Assembly: GCF_902498185.1 (NCBI RefSeq)
Contig: NZ_CABVIX010000005.1
Coordinates: 248,001-312,000, forward strand
Length of the DNA: 64,000 nucleotides
From: Pseudomonas fluorescens
GTDB lineage: Bacteria; Pseudomonadota; Gammaproteobacteria; Pseudomonadales; Pseudomonadaceae
Direction: 5' to 3'
This document shows, piece by piece, positions 1 to 10,760 of this stretch. Under the pieces are notes generated by a model, which was not told the DNA's origin, made no database searches, and saw only the letters and a program-made list of their open reading frames with translations. Both the position numbers and the translations under genes were made by a program. The first letter of the stretch is position 1, and each line of letters opens with the position of its first letter.

Positions 1-729
1 GGCCTCCAGGCGGGCGTCGAGCACCGAGATGAGCAACGCCACGGCCAACACCGCCAGCGTAGTGATCAGCACCAGATAGTCCAGGCGATCGCCACTCAGA
101 CCAGTGGCCAGGGCGCCGCAGAAGCTGCCCTCGGGAAAGTTCGCCGCTGCCATGCCTGTGTAGTGCATGCCAACGATCGCAATACCCATCACCACCGCCG
201 CAGCGCCGCGAATGTGCCGGACATAGGGCGTCTGGCGGCGCAGGCGGAAGGCGATCCAAAGCGCCGCCGCCGACGCTGCGACGGCAATCAGCAGGGAGGC
301 GCCAAACAATGTCGGGTCGTAATCGATGCCTGGTGTCATCCGCAGGGCGGCCATGCCCATGTAATGCATGCTGCTGATGCCGCTGCCCATGATCAGCGCG
401 CCCATGCCTACCTGCAGCCAGGGCAGGCTCGGCTGGCTCACCAGCCACAGGGCAAAGCCCGATGACAGCACTGCGATCAGCAGCGAGACCAATGTCAGCG
501 GCAGGTCGTAACCCAGGGCGATCGGCAGGCGGAAGGCAAGCATCCCGATGAAGTGCATCGACCACACACCGATGCCCATGGCCAGCGCGCCTCCACCGAT
601 CCACAGGAATACGGCCCGCCCCCTTGCCGTGGCGATACGCCCGGCCAGGTCCAGCGCGGTGTAGGACGCGAGAATCGCCACGCAAAGTGAGATCAGCACC
701 AACGAAGATGAGTAGCTACCGATAAGCAT
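1..729 (-). CDS. MHYT-domain membrane sensor (3' end outside window)
   Basis: The reading frame opens with ATG at 729 and runs open for 243 codons to the window edge, so only the N-terminal part is seen. The translation is a multi-pass membrane protein with the repeated MHYT signature: MHFIGM at about residues 58-63, MHYMGM at about 121-126, and a third MHYTGM near residue 185. MHYT modules are known as putative metal-binding sensors of O2, CO or NO, usually fused to GGDEF-EAL, PAS or histidine-kinase parts; the output domain lies beyond the window and cannot be named. It lies 168 bp downstream of opmB on the same strand, and I saw no terminator between them, but a functional link to efflux is not implied. 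Confidence 0.85.
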   Translation of the reverse strand, partial: MLIGSYSSSLVLISLCVAILASYTALDLAGRIATARGRAVFLWIGGGALAMGIGVWSMHFIGMLAFRLPIALGYDLPLTLVSLLIAVLSSGFALWLVSQPSLPWLQVGMGALIMGSGISSMHYMGMAALRMTPGIDYDPTLFGASLLIAVAASAAALWIAFRLRRQTPYVRHIRGAAAVVMGIAIVGMHYTGMAAANFPEGSFCGALATGLSGDRLDYLVLITTLAVLAVALLISVLDARLEA

Positions 730-897
730 TGGCCTTGTACAACCCTGGGAGAGGAAAGCAGGCCATTGGCCATCTATTAATAACCGATGAGTTTACTCAA
801 GCTTTTGCAAAACGCACAGGATATTTTATAGCAGCTATGGATCCAATCGATGACATTCACGGCACGTTAGCGACCCAATCCATCCCAGATCCTGCTG

Positions 898-2397
898 TCA
901 GTCTGCCGCCGCTTCTGCTTCTGCGAACGCCCTTTGCTCCTCCCAACCACCCCCCAACGCGGCGATCAGTTGCACACTGGCCACCAACCGCCCTTCCAGC
1001 AGGCTCAGCGCGCTGCGCTCGTTGCTCAAGGCAGTGGTCTGCACATTGACCACATCCAGGTAACCGATTACCCCGGCCTTGTACTGGTTCTCGGTCAGGC
1101 GCAACGAGTCTCGAGCGGCTTGCAGCGCTTCATCGCGGACCACGGCCTCGTCGGAGTAGACCTTGAGCTGGACCATGTAGTTTTCCACCTCACGGAACCC
1201 GTCAAGGACGATCTGGCGGTACTGGGCGACGGTCTGATCATAGACGGCAACGGTACGGTCGACCTCGGCGGAGCGCCTGCCGCCATCGAACAGGGTCATG
1301 GCGAGCTGCGGGCCGACCGACCAGAAGCGGTTGGGCAGGCTGATCCAATTGCTGACAGTGCTGCTGCTGTACCCACCGCTCATGCTCAGGGTGAGATCAG
1401 GGAAGTAGGCAGCGCGAGCTACACCGATGCTGGAGTTGGCGGACATGACCTGACGCTCCGCGGCTGCAATGTCGGGACGGCGCTCAAGCAGCTGCGAGGG
1501 CACGGCTACGGGGATCTGCGGCAAGGCCGGGATGTGCTCGCTGTTAGCCAAGGCGAAGTCGGCCGGAGCTCTGCCCAGCAGTACGGCGATGGCGTTTTCG
1601 AACTGGGCGCGCTGCCATGCCAGGTCGATGAGATCGGCCTGGGTGCTCTTGAGCTGGGTCAGCGCCTGGGCCACCGCGTCGCGGCCGGAGACGCCGGCGC
1701 GGTACTGATTCTGGGTCATCTTCAACGAGCGCTCGTAGGTCGCGACCGTGGCTTCGAGAAGCCGCTTCTGCTCGTCGATCACGCGCAGTTGCAGGTAGTT
1801 CTGCACGAGCTCGGACTGCAGGCTGAGGCGAATCGCGGCGAGGTCGGCAAAGCTTGCCTCGGCACCGGCACGGTCGCTTGCCAGTGTATCGCGAAGCTTG
1901 CCCCACAGGTCGAGCTCCCAGCTCACCCCGAGCTGGGTGGTGTAGGTGTCGCGAATGCCGCTGCTGTTGTTGCTCAGGCTCGAGCTGCTGCTGCCGGTCC
2001 CCTGTGCCGAACGGGTCTTGCCGGCCGACAGGTCAAGCGTCGGGAACAGCGCGCCACGACTGCTGCGAACCAGGGCCTGGGCCTGCCGGTACTGGGCTTC
2101 GTACTGGGCAACCGTCTGGTTGCTGCTGTTGAGTTCCTCGACCAGTGCATTCAGCCCTGCGTCACCATACAGCTCCCACCAGGCACCACGGGCCAGGGCA
2201 TCGGACGGGTTCGCTTGAGTCCAGCCTTCGGCCTGCTTGAACTGCGCCGGGCTGTTCAGCGCAGGGCGGTGATAGTCCGGGCTGAGGGTGCAGGCGCTGA
2301 GCAACACCAGGCACAGGCCAGCGCCTGCCAGACGCGAGCCGCGTGCACGGGACAGGCGTTGCAAGGCGCGGTGAAGGGGGTTGTAGGCAAAAGTCAT
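898..2397 (-). CDS. opmB: Outer-membrane efflux lipoprotein of the MuxABC system (OpmB type)
   Basis: 499-residue TolC/NodT-family outer-membrane channel. Residues 24-36 form a lipoprotein signal ending in a lipobox LSAC with Cys at about 36, and the mature protein starts with the family's SPDY(x)RP. The start at 2397 (MTFAYNPL) overlaps the stop of muxC by 4 bp (ATGA); a longer upstream frame is inside muxC and unlikely. It is the last gene of an adaptor-RND-RND-OMF operon, the arrangement of P. aeruginosa MuxABC-OpmB and E. coli MdtABC. It should form the exit duct for the two-RND pump. No terminator with a T-run is visible after it. Confidence 0.9.
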   Translation of the reverse strand: MTFAYNPLHRALQRLSRARGSRLAGAGLCLVLLSACTLSPDYHRPALNSPAQFKQAEGWTQANPSDALARGAWWELYGDAGLNALVEELNSSNQTVAQYEAQYRQAQALVRSSRGALFPTLDLSAGKTRSAQGTGSSSSSLSNNSSGIRDTYTTQLGVSWELDLWGKLRDTLASDRAGAEASFADLAAIRLSLQSELVQNYLQLRVIDEQKRLLEATVATYERSLKMTQNQYRAGVSGRDAVAQALTQLKSTQADLIDLAWQRAQFENAIAVLLGRAPADFALANSEHIPALPQIPVAVPSQLLERRPDIAAAERQVMSANSSIGVARAAYFPDLTLSMSGGYSSSTVSNWISLPNRFWSVGPQLAMTLFDGGRRSAEVDRTVAVYDQTVAQYRQIVLDGFREVENYMVQLKVYSDEAVVRDEALQAARDSLRLTENQYKAGVIGYLDVVNVQTTALSNERSALSLLEGRLVASVQLIAALGGGWEEQRAFAEAEAAAD

Positions 2398-5300
2398 AGC
2401 GGAGTGTCCAGGGCAGCGTCGGTGCGCACACCGCGCCAACGGTTGAAACGATGGCGCAGGCGGTCAAGGTACAGGTAGACCACCGGCGTGGTGTAGAGGG
2501 TCAGGACCTGGCTGAACACCAGGCCGCCGATAATGGTCAGGCCCAGCGGCTTGCGCATCTCCGCGCCTTCGGCACTGCTCAGCAGCAGCGGCAGCGCGCC
2601 AAGGATGGCGGCCAGGGTAGTCATCAGGATCGGCCGTAGCCGCAGCAGGCAGGCACGGCGGATCGATTCCTCCGGATCCAGCCCCTGGTGACGCTCGAGC
2701 TGCAGGGCCAGGTCGATCATCAGGATGGCGTTTTTCTTCACCACGCCAATCAGCAGGAACAAGCCCAGCAGTGAGATCAGGCTGAACTCCCCGCCCGTGA
2801 CGTACAGCGCCAGCAGCGCGCCAACACCCGCCGAGGGCAGCGTCGAAAGAATGGTCAGCGGGTGGATGTAGCTTTCGTAGAGGATCCCCAGCACCAGATA
2901 CACCAGCAGCAATGCGCCCAGGATCATCAGCGGCTGGCCCTGCTGGGTCTTGGCGAACGCATCGGCGGTGCCGCCAAGCTTGGCGATCACCGACTCGGGC
3001 AGGCCGACCAGCGCCACCGCCCTTTCCACTGCGGCCATTGCCTGGTCGGTGCTGAATCCCTCGGCCACATCGAAGGCGATGTCTTCGGAAGCGAATTGGC
3101 CCTCATGACTGACGCGGTCGTTGGCCAGGCTGTTCTCGTAGCGGGCGAAGGTCGACAGCGGTACCCGCGCGCCATCGGCGGTAATCACCTTGACCTGCTC
3201 CAGGGTACTTGGGTCCCAGGCGTACTTGGGATTGATCTCCATCACCACCTGGTATTGGTTCAGGCTGTCATAGATGGTGGAGATCTGCCGCTGACTGTAG
3301 GCGTTGTTCAGCACCGAGGTGACCATGTCCATGTCGATGCCCAGGCGCTTGGCCTGATCACGGTCGACCACCAGGGTCACCTGCTGGGTACCGCTGCCAT
3401 CGCGTGCATCTATCGCGGTGAGTTCGGGCAATGCGCGAAGGGCTGCGACCACTTTCGGGAACCAGGTGCGCAGCGCCGACAGGTCTCCGCTCTGCAGGGT
3501 ATAGAGGTACTGGGAACTGCTCTGGTCGCGGCCTCCGCCGCCGAGTTGCAGGTCCTGGTCGGCCATCAGGAACAGACGCCCACCCGGTATCTTGGGCAGC
3601 TCCTTGCGCAGGCGCTCGATGACTTGCTGCGCGGAGTCCTTGCGTTCGCTGATGGGCTTGAGGCGCACCAGCACCATGGCATTGTTGGTGCCGCTGTTGC
3701 CGCCGATGAACCCGGCAACGCTCTGCACTGCGGGATCGGCCAGCAAGGCGCGCCGGTAGGTTTCCATTTTCGGCTGCATGACGCTGAACGAAAGCCCATC
3801 ATCGCCGCGGACAAAGCCCATCAGCTGGCCGGTGTCCTGCTGCGGCATGAGGGTCTTGGGCACTGCCACGTACAGGGCGACGTTGAGCCCGATGGTCAGC
3901 AGCAGGCTCAGCAGCGTGAGCCGCCGGTGGCGCATCACCCAGCCGAGGCTGCGGTCGTAACCGGCCACCATGCGGTCGTTGACCCTGTCGCTCCAGCGCT
4001 GCAGGCGTGTCTGCCTGGCAGGGTCATGCGGCTTGAGCCAACGCGCGCAGAGCATGGGCGTCAGGGTCAGCGAGACCACCAGTGAGACGATGATCGCCGC
4101 CGCCAGGGTGATCGAGAACTCCTGGAACAGTGCCTTGACGATACCCCCCATGAACAGGATCGACACGAATACCGCTACCAGCGAGACGTTCATCGACAGC
4201 AGGGTGAAGCCGACTTCGCGAGCACCCAGGTAGGCGGCGCGCAGCGGTGGCTCGCCGTTCTCGATGTGCCGGGAGATGTTCTCCAGCACCACGATGGCAT
4301 CGTCCACCACCAGTCCGGTGGCGAGGATCAGCGCCATCAGCGAAAGATTGTTCAGTGAAAAACCGCACAGGTACATCACCGCGAACGTGCCCACCAGCGA
4401 CACTGGCACCGCCAGGCTGGGGATCAGCGAGGCGCGGAAGTTGCCGAGAAACAGATAGACCACCAGGATCACCAGCACCACGGCGATCAGCAATGTGTGC
4501 TCGGCCTCGGCCAGGGTCGCCTTGATCACCGGCGAGCGATCCATGGCGACGTCGAGCTGGACGCTGGCCGGCAACAGCGACTGCAAGGCCGGCAGCTGCG
4601 CCTTGATCTGCGCGACCGTTTCGATGATGTTGGCCCCGGTCTGGCGGTTGATCACCAGCAGCACGGCGCTCTTCTCGTTGAAAAAGCCGCTGTTGTAGCG
4701 GTCCTCGACGCCGTCGCTGACTTTGGCCACATGGCTCAGGCGCAGAATCGATCCGTCCTGATGACGGATCACCAGCGGCTCATAATCCTTGGCTGTCTCG
4801 AGCTGATCGTTGGCGCGCACCTGCCAGTTGCGCTCGGGGTCTTCGACAAAGCCCATCGGCCGTCGCTGGTTGGCGTCGGCCACTGCCTGGCGAACGTCGT
4901 CGAGCGCCACGCCATACTGGTTGAGCAGCTGCGGCTCGAGCTCGATGCGCACCGCCGGCAGCGAGCTGCCACCAATCTGTACCTCCCCTACCCCCGACAC
5001 CTGGGCCAGACTCTGGGAAAGAATGGTAGAGGCCAGATCGTACAGCTGACCTTTCTGCAGCACGTCGGAGGTCAGCGACAGGACCATGACCGGTGCCTGC
5101 GACGGGTTGATCTTCTTGTAGGTGGGCATGCTCTTCATGCCGCTGGGCAGCAGATTGCGCGTGGCGTTGATCGCCGCCTGCACTTCACGCGCCGCGCCGT
5201 CGATGTCGCGGCCCAGGTCGAAACCGAGAATCACCCGGGTCGAGCCCTGGTTCGAGCTGCTGGTCAGGGTCGTGATGCCGGCAATGCTGCCCAGCTTGCG

Positions 5301-5504
5301 CTCCAGCGGTGTCGCCACGGTTGCGGCCATCACCTCGGGGCTCGCCCCGGGGAGACTGGCCTGGACCACGATCACCGGGAAATCCATCTGGGGCAGCGGT
5401 GACACCGGCAGCAGGCCGAAGCTGACACCGCCCAGCAGCATGATCGCCAGGCTCAGCAGCATGGTCGCCACGGGCCTGCGGATGAAGGGTGCGGACAAGT
5501 TCAT
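2394..5504 (-). CDS. muxC: RND multidrug efflux permease MuxC (MdtC-like)
   Basis: 1036-residue AcrB-type (HAE-1) inner-membrane transporter, normal length for the family. The N-terminus ([20 protein letters not shown]) is the first transmembrane helix. Two large periplasmic loops alternate with two six-helix bundles, and the sequence [15 protein letters not shown] carries the helix-4 Asp pair used for proton relay. It starts within the last codon of muxB (4-bp overlap) and its stop overlaps the opmB start, so all are translated as a coupled operon. In the known MdtBC/MuxBC systems the two different RND subunits form a heterotrimer; the same is inferred here. Substrates cannot be read from sequence; MuxABC-OpmB in P. 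aeruginosa handles aztreonam, novobiocin and macrolides. Confidence 0.92.
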   Translation of the reverse strand: MNLSAPFIRRPVATMLLSLAIMLLGGVSFGLLPVSPLPQMDFPVIVVQASLPGASPEVMAATVATPLERKLGSIAGITTLTSSSNQGSTRVILGFDLGRDIDGAAREVQAAINATRNLLPSGMKSMPTYKKINPSQAPVMVLSLTSDVLQKGQLYDLASTILSQSLAQVSGVGEVQIGGSSLPAVRIELEPQLLNQYGVALDDVRQAVADANQRRPMGFVEDPERNWQVRANDQLETAKDYEPLVIRHQDGSILRLSHVAKVSDGVEDRYNSGFFNEKSAVLLVINRQTGANIIETVAQIKAQLPALQSLLPASVQLDVAMDRSPVIKATLAEAEHTLLIAVVLVILVVYLFLGNFRASLIPSLAVPVSLVGTFAVMYLCGFSLNNLSLMALILATGLVVDDAIVVLENISRHIENGEPPLRAAYLGAREVGFTLLSMNVSLVAVFVSILFMGGIVKALFQEFSITLAAAIIVSLVVSLTLTPMLCARWLKPHDPARQTRLQRWSDRVNDRMVAGYDRSLGWVMRHRRLTLLSLLLTIGLNVALYVAVPKTLMPQQDTGQLMGFVRGDDGLSFSVMQPKMETYRRALLADPAVQSVAGFIGGNSGTNNAMVLVRLKPISERKDSAQQVIERLRKELPKIPGGRLFLMADQDLQLGGGGRDQSSSQYLYTLQSGDLSALRTWFPKVVAALRALPELTAIDARDGSGTQQVTLVVDRDQAKRLGIDMDMVTSVLNNAYSQRQISTIYDSLNQYQVVMEINPKYAWDPSTLEQVKVITADGARVPLSTFARYENSLANDRVSHEGQFASEDIAFDVAEGFSTDQAMAAVERAVALVGLPESVIAKLGGTADAFAKTQQGQPLMILGALLLVYLVLGILYESYIHPLTILSTLPSAGVGALLALYVTGGEFSLISLLGLFLLIGVVKKNAILMIDLALQLERHQGLDPEESIRRACLLRLRPILMTTLAAILGALPLLLSSAEGAEMRKPLGLTIIGGLVFSQVLTLYTTPVVYLYLDRLRHRFNRWRGVRTDAALDTPL

Positions 5505-8500
5505 GCGTCAGCCTGCTGAGCGTCGGCAGCCGGGCGCCGCCAGCGGCGGGCGAGCCGGTCGAAGTACAGGTAGATTACCGGCGTGGTGAACAGCGTCAGG
5601 ACCTGGCTGACCAGCAATCCGCCGACCATCACCAGGCCCAGGGGCTGACGCAGCTCGGCGCCGGACCCGGTGGCGAGCATCAGTGGCACGGCGCCGAACA
5701 GCGCCGCCAGGGTGGTCATGAGGATCGGCCGGAAGCGCAGCAACGCCGCCTGGTAGATTGCCGCCTGCGGCTCCATGCCCTGGTTGCGCTCCGCCTCGAG
5801 GGCGAAGTCGATCATCATGATGGCGTTCTTCTTCACGATACCGATCAACAGGATGATCCCGATGATCGCGATCATCCCAAGATCGTTGCCGCTCAGGATC
5901 AACGCCAGCAAGGCGCCGACCGCCGCCGAGGGCAAGGTCGAGAGGATGGTCACCGGGTGGATGTAGCTCTCGTAGAGCACGCCCAGCACGATATACATGG
6001 TCACTATCGCCGCCAGGATCAACAGCAAGGTGCTCGACAGCGAGGCCTGGAACGCTTCGGCGGCGCCCTGGAAGCGGGTCTGCACGCCCAGCGGCATGCC
6101 GATCTCCTGCTGGACCTGCTCGATGGCCTTGACCGCCTCGCCCAGCGCCACCCCGGTCGCGAGATTGAACGACATCATCACCGCAGGGAACTGGCCGATA
6201 TGGGTGATCGCCAGCTGGGCCTGACGCTGCTCGATGCGTGCCAGGCTGGACAGGCGCACCTGCCCGCCTTCGGTGGTCTTGACGTGGATCTGCTCCAGCG
6301 CCTGCGGCCCGAGCGTGGCCGCGACCGACGCCTGCAACACCACGCGGTACTGGCTGGCCTGAGTATAGATAGTCGAGATCTGCCGTTGCCCGAAGGCGTC
6401 ATACAGCGCATTGGTGATCTGCGAGACGCTGACACCCAGGCGGCTGGCGGCGTCACGGTCGATCACCATGTACACCTGCAGGCCCTTGTCCTGCAGATCG
6501 CTGGCAACATCGGTGAGCTCGGGTCGTTGCTGCAAGGCATCGACCAGCTTGCCGCTCCACAGCGCCAGCATCTCGGCATCGGGCGAAGACAGGCTGAACT
6601 GGTACTGGGTGCGGCTGACCCGGTCCTCGATGCTCAGGTCCTGCACCGGCTGCATGAACAGGCGGATGCCAAGCAGCTTGTCGACCTCGGGCTGAAGGCG
6701 GGCAATCACCTGGCTGGCAGTCTCGTCCCGCTCGCCGTGGGTCTTGAGGTTGATCAGCAGGCGTCCGCTGTTGAGCGTGGCGTTGTCACCGTCGACGCCG
6801 ATATACGACGACAGGCTCTGCACCGCCGGGTCCGCCAGTATCACCTTGCTCAAGGCCTGCTGGCGCTCGCTCATGGCGGTGAAGGAAATGGACTGCGGCG
6901 CTTCGGAAATACCCTGGATCACCCCGGTGTCCTGCACCGGGAAGAAGCCCTTGGGCACCGCCATGTACAGCACCACCGTGAGCACCAGGCTGCCCACCGC
7001 GACGAGCAGCGTCAGTGGCTGGTGGCGCAATACCCACTGCAGGCCGCTGCCGTAGTGCTTGATGAGCCAGTCGATCCAGGCGCCGCTGGCGCGATAGAAA
7101 CGCCCTTGTTCTTCTTCCTTGGGTTCACGCTTGAGCAGCCGGGCGCACATCATCGGCGTCAGGGTCAGCGAGACCACGAGAGAAATCAGGATGGCGACCG
7201 CCAGGGTGATGGCGAATTCACGGAACAACCGCCCCACCACATCAGCCATGAACAACAGCGGGATCAGTACGGCAATCAGCGAGAAGGTCAGCGAGATCAG
7301 GGTGAAGCCGATCTGCCTGGCGCCCTTCAGCGCTGCCTGCATCGGCGTCTCGCCTTCCTCGATATGCCGGGAGATGTTCTCGAGCATGACGATGGCATCG
7401 TCGACCACGAAGCCCGTCGCGATGGTCAGGGCCATCAGCGTCAGGTTGTTGATCGAGAAACCTGCCAGGTACATGACGCCGAAGGTCCCGACCAGCGACA
7501 GCGGCACGGCAATCGACGGAATGATGGTAGCGCTGACACGGCGCAGGAACAGGAAGGTCACCAGCACCACGAGCACGATCGCGATCAGCAATTCGTGCTG
7601 CACGTCCTTGACCGCCGCGCGGATGGTCTGGGTACGGTCGGTCAGTACCGTGACGTCGAGCCCCGCTGGCAGGTTGTCGGTGACCGACGGCAGCATCTGC
7701 TTGATGCGGTCGACCACCTCGATGACGTTGGCGCCCGGCTGGCGCTGGATGTTGAGCAGCACGGCCTGGTTCTGGTTGGCCCAGGCGGCCAGGCGTTCGT
7801 TCTCGGCGCCGTCGACAATCTCGGCGACATCCTTGAGGCGCAACGGCGCGCCATTGTTGTAGGTGAGAATGAGGTTGGCGTATTCCTCGGGGGAGCGCAG
7901 CTGGTCGTTGGCATCGAGCATCGACACCCGCGTCGGGCCGTCGAAGCTGCCTTTTGGCTGGTTCACGTTCGAGGCGCCGACCAGCGTCCGTACATCTTCC
8001 AGGCTGAGGCCTGCCGCAGCCAGGGCATCGACATTGACCTTGATACGCACCGCCTGGCGCTGGCCACCGGCGATGCTGACCATGCCGACGCCACTGATCT
8101 GGGCGATCTTCTGCGCGACCCGGGTGTCGACCAGGTCGTTGAGCTTGGGCAGCGGCATGGTGCTGGAGGAAATCGCCAGGGTCAGTACCGGGGTGTCAGC
8201 CGGGTTGACCTTGTTGTACACCGGCGGAGCCGGCAGGTCGCTGGGCAGCAGGTTGCTGGCGGCGTTGATCGCGGCCTGCACCTGCTGCTCGGCAACGTCC
8301 ATGTTGATATCGAGGCTGAAACGCAGGGTCAGCACCGAGGCGCCGCCCGAGCTGGTCGAGGCCATCTGGGTCAGGCCGGGCATCTGCCCGAACTGACGCT
8401 CCAGGGGCGCGGTGACCGCGCTGGTCATGACCTCCGGGCTGGCCCCTGGGTACAGGGTCATGACCCGGATGGTCGGATAGTCGACCTGGGGCAATGCCGA

Positions 8501-8602
8501 GACCGGCAGCAGCCTGTAGCCGATGAGGCCCGCGAGGACCAGGGCCAGCATGGTCAGCGTGGTCGCTACCGGGCGCAGGATGAACAGCCGCGAGAGATTC
8601 AT
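5501..8602 (-). CDS. muxB: RND multidrug efflux permease MuxB (MdtB-like)
   Basis: 1033-residue AcrB-type transporter, second permease of the operon and clearly paralogous to the following muxC. It begins [16 protein letters not shown], with a helix-4 motif [15 protein letters not shown] containing the Asp-Asp proton-relay residues. The start overlaps the end of muxA by 4 bp and its end overlaps the start of muxC by 4 bp. Two adjacent, non-identical RND genes behind one adaptor gene are diagnostic of the MdtABC/MuxABC type rather than MexAB or MexEF types. A very long open frame on the opposite strand (5489-8689) is a codon-bias shadow. Confidence 0.92.
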   Translation of the reverse strand: MNLSRLFILRPVATTLTMLALVLAGLIGYRLLPVSALPQVDYPTIRVMTLYPGASPEVMTSAVTAPLERQFGQMPGLTQMASTSSGGASVLTLRFSLDINMDVAEQQVQAAINAASNLLPSDLPAPPVYNKVNPADTPVLTLAISSSTMPLPKLNDLVDTRVAQKIAQISGVGMVSIAGGQRQAVRIKVNVDALAAAGLSLEDVRTLVGASNVNQPKGSFDGPTRVSMLDANDQLRSPEEYANLILTYNNGAPLRLKDVAEIVDGAENERLAAWANQNQAVLLNIQRQPGANVIEVVDRIKQMLPSVTDNLPAGLDVTVLTDRTQTIRAAVKDVQHELLIAIVLVVLVTFLFLRRVSATIIPSIAVPLSLVGTFGVMYLAGFSINNLTLMALTIATGFVVDDAIVMLENISRHIEEGETPMQAALKGARQIGFTLISLTFSLIAVLIPLLFMADVVGRLFREFAITLAVAILISLVVSLTLTPMMCARLLKREPKEEEQGRFYRASGAWIDWLIKHYGSGLQWVLRHQPLTLLVAVGSLVLTVVLYMAVPKGFFPVQDTGVIQGISEAPQSISFTAMSERQQALSKVILADPAVQSLSSYIGVDGDNATLNSGRLLINLKTHGERDETASQVIARLQPEVDKLLGIRLFMQPVQDLSIEDRVSRTQYQFSLSSPDAEMLALWSGKLVDALQQRPELTDVASDLQDKGLQVYMVIDRDAASRLGVSVSQITNALYDAFGQRQISTIYTQASQYRVVLQASVAATLGPQALEQIHVKTTEGGQVRLSSLARIEQRQAQLAITHIGQFPAVMMSFNLATGVALGEAVKAIEQVQQEIGMPLGVQTRFQGAAEAFQASLSSTLLLILAAIVTMYIVLGVLYESYIHPVTILSTLPSAAVGALLALILSGNDLGMIAIIGIILLIGIVKKNAIMMIDFALEAERNQGMEPQAAIYQAALLRFRPILMTTLAALFGAVPLMLATGSGAELRQPLGLVMVGGLLVSQVLTLFTTPVIYLYFDRLARRWRRPAADAQQADA

Positions 8603-9867
8603 GCGCCGGCCTTGCCCTGTTCGGAGGCGCCAGCAGAGGCGTCCTTGTCCTGCCCTTGCAGGTGCTGGCCAGGCGTCGACGGGACTTGAGAACTGTCCTG
8701 CACCACCTCTACCAGGCTCCCCTCGCGCAGGCGGTCAGTGCCTTCGAGCACGATGCGGTCGCCCGCGGTCAGGCCGTCGAGAATCACGCTCTGCTCGCCA
8801 TCGCTGGCGCCTACCTTGAGCTTGCGCACGTTGACCTTGTTCTCGGCATTGACCACATAGGCAAACGAGCCATCGGTGCCGAACTGGATCGCCGCCGCGG
8901 GCGCCAGAACCACCTGCCTGAGGGTGTCGGCCAGCAAACGGACGTTGACGAACTGGTTGGGGAACAGCGCCTGGTCCTTGTTCTCGAAGCGCGCCTTGAA
9001 CTTCAGCGTCCCGGTGGTGGTGTCTATCTGGTTGTCCAGGCTGCCCAGCACACCCCTGGCCTGCAAGCGGGTGTCGCCACGGTCCCACGCCTCGACGGGA
9101 AGGCTGGCGCCAGTGCGGTAGCGTTCAAGCACCGAGGGCAGCTCGGTCTCTGGCAGGGTGAACGCCACGCTGATCGGCTGGGTCTGGGTGATCACCACCA
9201 GGGCGGTAGTGTCGTTGGCAGCGACGAGGTTGCCCAGGTCAAGCTGGCGCAGGCCCAGGCGGCCGCTGATTGGCGCGCGGATCTGGGTGAACTCGAGGTT
9301 GAGGCGGGCATCGTTGACAGCCGCCTGGTTGGTCTTGACGGTGCCCAGGTACTGCCCGACCAGGGCCTCGGCGGTGTCCAGTGTCTGCTTGGCGATGCTG
9401 TCCTCGGCATACAGGCCCTTGTAGCGGGCCACGTCGACCTGGGCATTCTTCAGTTGCGCCTGATTCTGCGCCAGCGTGCCTTCGGCCTGCTGCAACGCGA
9501 TGCGATAGGCGCGCGGGTCGATTTCTGCAAGCAGGTCGCCGGCCTTGACCTGCTGCCCTTCCTCGAAGTGCACCTTGACCAGTTCCCCGGCCACCCGGCT
9601 GCGCACGTTGACGGTGTTGGTCGCTGTCACCGTACCCAGTGCCTTGAAGTAGAGAGGGAAGTCGCCGACCCTGGCCGGCTCCACGCGGACTGGCACTGGA
9701 TCGACGGAAGCGCCAAAACCAGGACGCCCGCCCCTGCCTGCCTTGCCAGCCGGGTCCTTGACCGCAGTCGTGGCGGGCCACAGCCACCAGGCCACGACGG
9801 CCACCAGCAGCAGGATCAGCAGGCCGACAAGCCAGCGACGGGAGGAGCGGGAGACAGAAGCTTGCAT
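8599..9867 (-). CDS. muxA: RND efflux membrane-fusion (adaptor) protein MuxA
   Basis: 422-residue HlyD-type periplasmic adaptor. Residues about 12-30 form an uncleaved N-terminal transmembrane anchor. The rest has the lipoyl/barrel-sandwich and alpha-hairpin regions ([20 protein letters not shown] around the first hairpin) and the beta-barrel/membrane-proximal domain. A Gly/Arg-rich linker ([12 protein letters not shown]) precedes the first strand. It heads the muxA-muxB-muxC-opmB operon with ATGA overlaps downstream. A short inverted repeat (9918-9934) lies about 50 bp upstream of its start. The encoded protein bridges the RND heterotrimer and OpmB. Confidence 0.92.
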   Translation of the reverse strand: MQASVSRSSRRWLVGLLILLLVAVVAWWLWPATTAVKDPAGKAGRGGRPGFGASVDPVPVRVEPARVGDFPLYFKALGTVTATNTVNVRSRVAGELVKVHFEEGQQVKAGDLLAEIDPRAYRIALQQAEGTLAQNQAQLKNAQVDVARYKGLYAEDSIAKQTLDTAEALVGQYLGTVKTNQAAVNDARLNLEFTQIRAPISGRLGLRQLDLGNLVAANDTTALVVITQTQPISVAFTLPETELPSVLERYRTGASLPVEAWDRGDTRLQARGVLGSLDNQIDTTTGTLKFKARFENKDQALFPNQFVNVRLLADTLRQVVLAPAAAIQFGTDGSFAYVVNAENKVNVRKLKVGASDGEQSVILDGLTAGDRIVLEGTDRLREGSLVEVVQDSSQVPSTPGQHLQGQDKDASAGASEQGKAGA

Positions 9868-9917
9868 GGGTTGAACAGACCTTGTTCGAGAAAGATGTCT
9901 TCGGGAGGGTGAACGAT

Positions 9918-9934
9918 AAGCACTCGAGGTGCTT
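9918..9934. promoter_or_regulatory. Small inverted repeat upstream of muxA
   Basis: AAGCAC and GTGCTT form a 6-bp inverted repeat around TCGAG, 51-67 bp upstream of the muxA ATG. This is a reasonable position for an operator, but the arms are short and no regulator gene lies beside the operon. Confidence 0.3.
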
Positions 9935-10001
9935 TAGCAAAGCGCCTTTACGGGGACTTTACCTTTGACAGACGAAGCTAAAGCGATGAAGTGTAAATAA
10001 A

Positions 10002-10028
10002 AACGGCCTGGGGATTGGCCAGGCCGTT
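10002..10028 (-). terminator. Rho-independent terminator of tpx
   Basis: Perfect 10-bp stem AACGGCCTGG / CCAGGCCGTT with a 7-nt loop. Read on the minus strand it is followed by TTTATTT, 74 bp after the tpx stop. Confidence 0.85.
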
Positions 10029-10101
10029 GCGTTTCTTTCATGGGTGAGTCCGGTTTGTCCTCACTCATGGGGTCAGGCGGCCGCAGGGCCGCCTGGCGCC
10101 G

Positions 10102-10602
10102 TTACTTCAAGACCGCCAGCACGGCCTCATAGTTCGGCTCTTCGGCGATTTCCTTTACCAGCTCGCTGTGCAGGACCTTGTCGTTTTCATCCAGCACCAC
10201 GACCGCGCGAGCGGCCAGGCCGGCCAGCGGGCCGTCGGCGATGGCGACGCCATAGTTCTCGAGGAACTCGCGGCCGCGCAGGGTCGACAGGTTCTGCACG
10301 TTTTCCAGGCCTTCGGCGCCGCAGAAGCGCGACTGGGCAAATGGCAGGTCGGCGGAGATGCACAGCACGACGGTATTGCCCAGATCATTTGCCTGGGTGT
10401 TGAACGTGCGCACGGAAGTGGCGCAGGTGGGGGTGTCGACGCTTGGGAAGATGTTCAGCACCTTGCGCTTGCCGGCAAAGTCCTTGAGCGACTTGTCGGC
10501 CAGGCCGTCGCCTACCAGGGAAAACGCCGGGGCCTGGGCGCCTGTCTGAGGCAGTTGACCCTTGACCTGGACCGGGTTGCCTTTGAGTGTGACTTGAGCC
10601 AT
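10102..10602 (-). CDS. tpx: Thiol peroxidase (Tpx, atypical 2-Cys peroxiredoxin)
   Basis: 166 residues, the usual length. It reduces hydroperoxides in the cytoplasm/periplasm with thioredoxin as reductant. The peroxidatic site is [10 protein letters not shown] with Cys60, preceded by the conserved Pro/Thr, and the resolving cysteine is Cys94 in SRFCGAEG. The start at 10602 ([11 protein letters not shown]) is chosen because it matches the family N-terminus; a 21-residue upstream extension is not family-like. It is monocistronic: its own terminator lies at 10002-10028, and the permease gene upstream ends in another terminator (10716-10748). No OxyR site was recognised. Confidence 0.95.
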   Translation of the reverse strand: MAQVTLKGNPVQVKGQLPQTGAQAPAFSLVGDGLADKSLKDFAGKRKVLNIFPSVDTPTCATSVRTFNTQANDLGNTVVLCISADLPFAQSRFCGAEGLENVQNLSTLRGREFLENYGVAIADGPLAGLAARAVVVLDENDKVLHSELVKEIAEEPNYEAVLAVLK

Positions 10603-10715
10603 GAACGGGATCCTTGTACGGGTTTGAAAGGACCTTGAGTTAAGCATGAAAGCGCTACACCACAAAATGCCAACGACACAAAATGTTTTAGCGACGGACA
10701 GTTCCTACACGTAAA

Positions 10716-10748
10716 AATGCCCGGATGGCTCATGCTTAACCGGGCATT
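10716..10748 (-). terminator. Rho-independent terminator of the amino-acid permease gene
   Basis: AATGCCCGG / CCGGGCATT stem with a 15-nt loop; the minus strand continues with a run of five T. It lies just beyond the stop of the permease gene. Confidence 0.75.
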
Positions 10749-10760
10749 GGCATACCTAGA

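Noticed and set aside
5489..8689. 1066-codon open frame on the plus strand opposite muxB (and similar ones at 934-2478 and 2862-4085)
   Set aside because: They mirror conserved RND/OMF genes, have Gln/His/Asp-rich composition without domain signals, and arise from GC-rich codon use.
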